DNA from: Chitinophaga sp. CB10
GTDB lineage: Bacteria; Bacteroidota; Bacteroidia; Chitinophagales; Chitinophagaceae
Assembly: GCA_001870995.2 (NCBI GenBank)
Contig: MLAV02000024.1
Span: 6,954 to 70,953, forward strand
Direction: 5' to 3'
DNA: 64,000 nt
Shown here: piece after piece, positions 59,912-64,000 of the stretch
Numbering within the stretch: the stretch's first letter is position 1
Layout of the letters: each line of letters starts with the position of its first letter
Program-made: the position numbers and the translations under genes
Notes under the pieces: generated by a model
What the model was told of the DNA's origin: nothing
Databases searched by the model: none
What the model saw: only the letters and a program-made list of their open reading frames with translations

Positions 59912-62518
59912 ATGGCAAAAAGCAAATCGGCAGAAACCCCGCTTATGCAACAGCACAAGGCCATCAAGGAAAAGTATCCGGATGCCGTGCTATTGTTCCG
60001 CGTGGGCGACTTTTACGAAACATTCAACGAAGACGCGGTGATCGCCGCACAGGTGCTTGGCATTGTATTGACCAAAAGGGCTAACGGCTCTTCCAATGGC
60101 GACCTTGCAGGGTTCCCGCATCATGCGCTGGACACCTACCTTCATAAACTGGTTAAAGCCGGCTACCGCGTAGCGGTGTGCGACCAGCTGGAAGACCCTA
60201 AAACTGCCAAAGGCATTGTAAAACGCGGGGTAACCGAGCTGGTAACGCCCGGTGTAGCCGTTAACGATAAGATACTGGAAAACTCCAGCAACAACTTCCT
60301 GGCGGCCGTGCACTTTGGCGGCGATGTTACCGGGGTGTCGTTCCTGGATATTTCCACCGGGGAATTTTTTGTAGCGGAAGGCAGCATTGAATATGTGGAT
60401 AAACTCCTGCAAAGCTTCCGCCCTGCGGAAGTCCTCTTTGCCCGCCAGCAACAAAAGAACTTCAAGGCCACCTTTGGTACCAGGTTTTATACCTATACCA
60501 TGGAAGAGTGGATCTTTACCACTACCTATGCCGAAGAAATCCTCCTGAAACAATTCCAGACGCATTCCCTCAAGGGTTTCGGGGTGGAAAATATGCCTGC
60601 CGCCATTGTAGCTGCCGGCGCTACCCTCCATTACCTGAAGGATACAGAACATCCGAACCTCCAGCATATCACCCGCATGCAGCGCATCAACCAGGAAGAT
60701 TTCCTCTGGATGGACCGCTTTACCGTGCGTAACCTGGAACTGCTTAACAGCAGTGTGGAAAACGGGCATACCCTGCTAAAAACGCTGGACAATACCGTTA
60801 CCCCTATGGGCGCCCGCCTGCTGAAACGCTGGCTGGTATTCCCGCTCCGCCATAAGGACCGCATCAATGAAAGACTGGATACGGTGGAATACCTGATCAA
60901 AGAAACAGACCTGGCCAATGGCCTGCGGCAGCACCTGCAACAAACCGGCGACCTGGAAAGGCTGGTATCCAAAATACCCCTGAAAAAAATTAACCCGAGG
61001 GAAGTCATGCAGCTGGCAAGGGCGCTGCAACAGGTGGAGGCCGTGAAAACCATCCTCGGCAAAAATACCAACGACTACCTGCAACGCCTCAACGAAAAGC
61101 TGGATGTATGTGCGCCGATTATGAACCGCATCCTCAACGAGATGATGGAAACGCCACCGGTGCTGGTAAACAAGGGCGGCGTGATTAAAGACGGCGTGCA
61201 TCCCGAGCTGGACGAACTGCGCGGCATTGCCACCAAAGGCAAGGATTACCTGTTGCAGATACAGCAAAAGGAATCGGAAGCTACGGGTATCCCGAGCCTG
61301 AAAATTGCCTTTAACAACGTATTCGGTTATTACCTGGAAGTAACCAATACCCACAAAAACAAAGTACCCGCTACCTGGATCCGCAAACAAACGCTGGCCA
61401 ACGCGGAACGTTATATTACGCCTGAACTCAAGGAGTACGAAGAAAAGATTGTTGGCGCGGAGGATAAAATCCTGGCGCTGGAAACCCGCCTGTTCGACGA
61501 ACTGCTGGCGGCCCTGCAGGACTTTATAGAGCCTATACAGCAGGATGCGCAGATTTTTGCGCGGTTGGATTGCCTCCTCTGCTTTGCGCACAACGCGGTG
61601 CAGTACAAATACCGCCGCCCTGAAATCAACGACGGTTATGACCTGCGGATTGTGGAAGGGCGCCACCCCGTGATTGAACGGGGCTTGCCTCCAGGCGAAA
61701 CCTACGTCGCCAACGACATTACCCTGGATAAAGAAACCCAGCAGATCATCATCCTCACGGGGCCTAACATGAGCGGTAAATCCGCCCTGCTCCGCCAAAC
61801 GGCGCTGATTACGCTGATGGCGCATATGGGCAGCTTTGTGCCGGCCACCCGTGCGGAAATTGGGTTGACGGATAAAATCTTTACCCGTGTAGGCGCTTCC
61901 GATAACCTGAGCGGCGGGGAGTCAACCTTCATGGTGGAGATGAACGAAACGGCGAGTATTATCAACAGCATTACGCCGAGAAGCCTGGTGATACTGGATG
62001 AGATCGGCCGCGGTACCAGCACTTACGACGGTATTTCCATTGCCTGGAGCATTGTGGAATACCTGCACGACATGAGCGGGCATCAGCCGAAAACGCTGTT
62101 TGCCACGCACTATCATGAGCTGAATGAGCTGGAGAACAAGCATAGCCGGGTGAAGAACTACCATATCACCAATATGGAAAGCGGCAACAAGATCATCTTC
62201 CTGCGCAAGCTGGCGCCGGGAGGCAGCCGTCATAGCTTCGGTATTCATGTAGCGAAGATGGCCGGCATGCCGCCGGAACTGATTGACCGTGCCAACGAGG
62301 TGCTGGCGCAGCTGGAAGAAAAGCATATCGACGGGGCGTTGCAGCGGCAGGTAAAAAATCTCTCCACTCCTACCCAAAAACTGCAGTTGAATATTTTTGA
62401 CGCGCACAGCGATACATTCCAGGGCATCCGGCAGAAGCTGGAAAATGTGGACATCAACCGGCTGACGCCGGTGGAAGCGCTGTTGAAGCTGAGCGAGATA
62501 AAGGATATGATTAATTAA
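59912..62518 (+). CDS. mutS: DNA mismatch repair protein MutS
   Basis: 868 residues, full length. Mismatch-binding domain with VLLFRVGDFYETFNEDA (Phe-X-Glu). Lever/clamp domains; ATPase with Walker A LTGPNMSGKS, Walker B SLVILDEIGRGTSTYDG, and ATHYHELNELE. C-terminal helix-turn-helix DRANEVLAQLEEKH. Recognises mismatches as a dimer. Divergent from the methyltransferase gene. An IS element lies 34 nt after its stop. Confidence 0.96.
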   Translation: MAKSKSAETPLMQQHKAIKEKYPDAVLLFRVGDFYETFNEDAVIAAQVLGIVLTKRANGSSNGDLAGFPHHALDTYLHKLVKAGYRVAVCDQLEDPKTAKGIVKRGVTELVTPGVAVNDKILENSSNNFLAAVHFGGDVTGVSFLDISTGEFFVAEGSIEYVDKLLQSFRPAEVLFARQQQKNFKATFGTRFYTYTMEEWIFTTTYAEEILLKQFQTHSLKGFGVENMPAAIVAAGATLHYLKDTEHPNLQHITRMQRINQEDFLWMDRFTVRNLELLNSSVENGHTLLKTLDNTVTPMGARLLKRWLVFPLRHKDRINERLDTVEYLIKETDLANGLRQHLQQTGDLERLVSKIPLKKINPREVMQLARALQQVEAVKTILGKNTNDYLQRLNEKLDVCAPIMNRILNEMMETPPVLVNKGGVIKDGVHPELDELRGIATKGKDYLLQIQQKESEATGIPSLKIAFNNVFGYYLEVTNTHKNKVPATWIRKQTLANAERYITPELKEYEEKIVGAEDKILALETRLFDELLAALQDFIEPIQQDAQIFARLDCLLCFAHNAVQYKYRRPEINDGYDLRIVEGRHPVIERGLPPGETYVANDITLDKETQQIIILTGPNMSGKSALLRQTALITLMAHMGSFVPATRAEIGLTDKIFTRVGASDNLSGGESTFMVEMNETASIINSITPRSLVILDEIGRGTSTYDGISIAWSIVEYLHDMSGHQPKTLFATHYHELNELENKHSRVKNYHITNMESGNKIIFLRKLAPGGSRHSFGIHVAKMAGMPPELIDRANEVLAQLEEKHIDGALQRQVKNLSTPTQKLQLNIFDAHSDTFQGIRQKLENVDINRLTPVEALLKLSEIKDMIN

Positions 62519-62587
62519 TGTTGTGCTATAGAAAAAAAGAAAGCCTCCGCAATGAAGTGAACCCAAAAGTTTGGACGGCTTTTTTGA

Positions 62588-63364
62588 TTAAGCGGCTTGA
62601 GTTCGGTATTGTACTGGACTCAAGCCGTTCAGTTTTAATTTGATTCTCTGGTTATTATAATAATCAATGTATTCAATAATTTCCTTCCTCAATACTTCAA
62701 TAGAAGTAAATTTATGAAGGTAATACAGCTCTGATTTGATAATGGAAAAAAAGTTTTCCATTACTGCATTATCCAGGCAATTCCCTTTCCTTGACATACT
62801 TTGCCTGATTTTATTGCTTCTAAGCATGAGCTGCCAGGCCTGCATCTGATACTGCCATCCCTGGTCAGAATGCAAAATAAGTTTATGCTTCGAAGGTAAT
62901 AGCTTTACGGCACCCGTCAGCATTTCTATTGTCTGTTTACTCGAAGGTTGTCCACTTAAATTATAGCTAATTATCTCCCCATTATATAAATCCATAATGG
63001 GCGACAGATATAGCTTTTTGCCACTTACTTTAAACTCTGTCACATCTGTCACCCATTTTTGATTCGGTTTGGATGCAAAAAAATTTCGTTTAAGTAGATT
63101 GCGGGCAACTTTCCCCTGTACTCCTTTGTAGGACTTATATTTTTTTATCCTGACCAGCGATTTAAGCCCCTTCAATCTCATTATCCTTAATACGGTCTTA
63201 TGATTGACCAGAAGACCTTGTTGTCTAATCGCTAAGGTTATACGCCTATAACCATACCGCCCCTTATGCTTATGATAAATCTGATTTATTTCCGTTTCTA
63301 GCTCAATATATTTATTGGGTTGTGCTGATTGCTTCAAGCAATAATAATATGTACTACGTGCCAT
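62588..63364 (-). CDS. IS3-family transposase OrfB (DDE integrase core)
   Basis: 258 residues from the ATG. HTH_21-like N-terminus (GRYGYRRITLAIRQQGLLVNHKTVLRIM), then the integrase core with D107 (VTDVTEF), D167 (HSDQGWQY) and E203 (DNAVMENFF): the DDX35E spacing is exact. The frame is open upstream of this ATG (EKAQAIRELRHKYPLDILLKVAR), as expected if OrfB is made as an OrfAB fusion by -1 frameshifting near the AAAGAAAAAG run at the end of orfA. Confidence 0.93.
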   Translation of the reverse strand: MARSTYYYCLKQSAQPNKYIELETEINQIYHKHKGRYGYRRITLAIRQQGLLVNHKTVLRIMRLKGLKSLVRIKKYKSYKGVQGKVARNLLKRNFFASKPNQKWVTDVTEFKVSGKKLYLSPIMDLYNGEIISYNLSGQPSSKQTIEMLTGAVKLLPSKHKLILHSDQGWQYQMQAWQLMLRSNKIRQSMSRKGNCLDNAVMENFFSIIKSELYYLHKFTSIEVLRKEIIEYIDYYNNQRIKLKLNGLSPVQYRTQAA

Positions 63365-63405
63365 CCTTGCTACTTTCAGAAGTATATCCAGAGGATATTT
63401 ATGCC

Positions 63406-63957
63406 TTAATTCCCTGATGGCCTGCGCTTTTTCTTTGGTTGGTTCTGCGCTTCTTTTTCCCGGGTTAAGGCGTCTAACTTTTTTAAAAAATCATTTTCTG
63501 CACGTAGAAATTGCACTTCTGCACGTAGCTTCTCCAGTTGTTGAGCTTCCGGACTTAGATCAGTTGTTGCTTGTTTTTTTTTACGAGGCATAGTAGTCTT
63601 TTTTCGACCCTGCTTAATCTTCAATAACACATTCGCACCATGTTCTTTGTATATAGTCAACCATCTATGAACGGTGCCCAAATTGGGAATATTGAAAGCT
63701 GAACAAGTATCAGTCAAAGATAACCCCTTATTTATCATTAGTTTAATTACTTTTAGCCTAAAGTCACCGGTATATGTCTCTTGACGTATCTTTAAGCCCT
63801 GAGGACCACCTTGTCTGTAATGACCTAACCACTGTTGAATCCGTGAGCGTGAGCATCCTAATTTTTTAGATGAGGACGTGATTGATTCCTTCCCTGATTC
63901 AATGGCCTTGACAATGGACAGTTTCTGCTGATAACTGTATCTGACTCTTTTATCCAT
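63406..63957 (-). CDS. IS3-family transposase OrfA (DNA-binding)
   Basis: 183 residues from the ATG at 63957; the frame from TTG 63972 lies within the terminal hairpin. Two helix-turn-helix units (SYQQKLSIVKAIESGKESI...RSRIQQWLGHY and DFRLKVIKLMINKGLSLTDTCSAF...VHRWLTIY), then a basic patch and a leucine zipper (LEKLRAEVQFLRAENDFLKKL), typical of IS150 OrfA. Ends in KKKRRPSGN at the probable frameshift window. Confidence 0.9.
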   Translation of the reverse strand: MDKRVRYSYQQKLSIVKAIESGKESITSSSKKLGCSRSRIQQWLGHYRQGGPQGLKIRQETYTGDFRLKVIKLMINKGLSLTDTCSAFNIPNLGTVHRWLTIYKEHGANVLLKIKQGRKKTTMPRKKKQATTDLSPEAQQLEKLRAEVQFLRAENDFLKKLDALTREKEAQNQPKKKRRPSGN

Positions 63958-63996
63958 AAAAAATGCCCCCAAAAGTGTCTAACTTTTTGGGGGCAC
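63958..63996 (-). terminator. Hairpin at the IS right end, before orfA
   Basis: On the minus strand, TGCCCCCAAAA(A)G and CTTTTGGGGGCA form a stem and are followed by TTTTTT directly before the orfA ATG. It overlaps the terminal inverted repeat. It could end transcription entering from outside or hide the orfA start, as in other IS elements. Confidence 0.6.
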
Positions 63997-64000
63997 TTCA

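Larger units (their letters stand above)
62553..64000 (-). mobile_element. IS3-family (IS150-type) insertion sequence
   Basis: 1448 bp. The left end begins TGAAGTGAACCCAAAAGTTT and the right end, read inward, TGAAGTGCCCCCAAAAAGTT: terminal inverted repeats of about 24 bp with few mismatches. Two overlapping-phase genes (orfA, orfB) lie between. The right end coincides with the last base of the window, so the target duplication cannot be seen. Composition is AT-rich compared with mutS. Both frames and both ends appear intact, so it is probably active or recent. Confidence 0.9.

Noticed and set aside
59866..59967. N-terminal extension of the SpoU methyltransferase
   Set aside because: Would overlap the mutS start and both promoters; the residues (CCCISG and so on) do not look like the family.

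Overview
The window looks like chromosomal DNA of a Bacteroidota bacterium, most likely a Chitinophaga-like member of the Chitinophagaceae. The grounds are: promoters of the Bacteroidota type (TTG, about 19-21 nt, then TAnnTTTG), almost no Shine-Dalgarno sites, a secreted protein with a gliding-motility/type IX (type B) C-terminal domain, RskA-like anti-sigma factors paired with ECF sigma factors, GH95 and GH29 fucosidases, a DAHP synthase with a C-terminal chorismate mutase, and an RHS-like protein that runs into a DUF5977-like repeat. No rRNA, tRNA or CRISPR array was seen. Family names come from reading the proteins, not from a search.

Layout. 1-3608: 5' part of a large, AT-rich RHS-like secreted protein gene. 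3829-5256: Tat-exported Gfo/Idh/MocA oxidoreductase. 5380-5895: purine-rich degenerate minisatellite. 6034-13401: a seven-gene aromatic amino acid operon (pheA, aminotransferase, tyrA, DAHP synthase-chorismate mutase, aroB, aroA, aroC). Two aromatic-rich leader peptides, each with its own terminator and antiterminator, precede it. 14184-23021: two envelope sigma-factor modules tied to proteases. One is a sigma factor with an anti-sigma/trypsin fusion; the other is sigma factor, TPR anti-sigma-like protein, subtilase and TPR-CHAT caspase-like protein. Two lipoproteins and an unrecognised 178-residue protein accompany them. 24116-29814: xylose operon (symporter, xylB, xylA, galM). 30001-32370: GH95. 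32570-34517: FAD oxidoreductase and SDR. 34697-42334: branched-chain amino acid operon ilvE-D-B-N-C-A, preceded by a Val/Ile-rich leader peptide and terminator. 42891-46348: an APH-type kinase and a nucleotidyltransferase, divergent from a GH29 fucosidase. 46450-54023: PLP enzyme, secreted proteins, a small-protein/DUF6169-like pair, lipB, rluD and a type IX cargo protein. 54145-57209: two tandem paralogous ECF sigma/anti-sigma pairs. 57291-59865: def, ruvX, UbiA-type prenyltransferase and a SpoU methyltransferase. 59912-62518: mutS. 62553-64000: a complete IS3-family (IS150-type) element whose outer inverted repeat ends on the last base of the window.

Two themes stand out. First, both amino acid operons appear to be controlled by ribosome-mediated transcription attenuation with a shared design: the antiterminator strand lies at the leader stop codon, so a ribosome that finishes the leader covers it, and a ribosome stalled on the regulatory codons leaves it free. 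The aromatic operon has two such switches in series, together rich in Phe, Tyr and Trp codons. Second, the window holds four ECF-type sigma factors, two of them linked to proteases. The sigma/anti-sigma/subtilase/TPR-CHAT operon is the best candidate for an undescribed proteolysis-gated signalling system.
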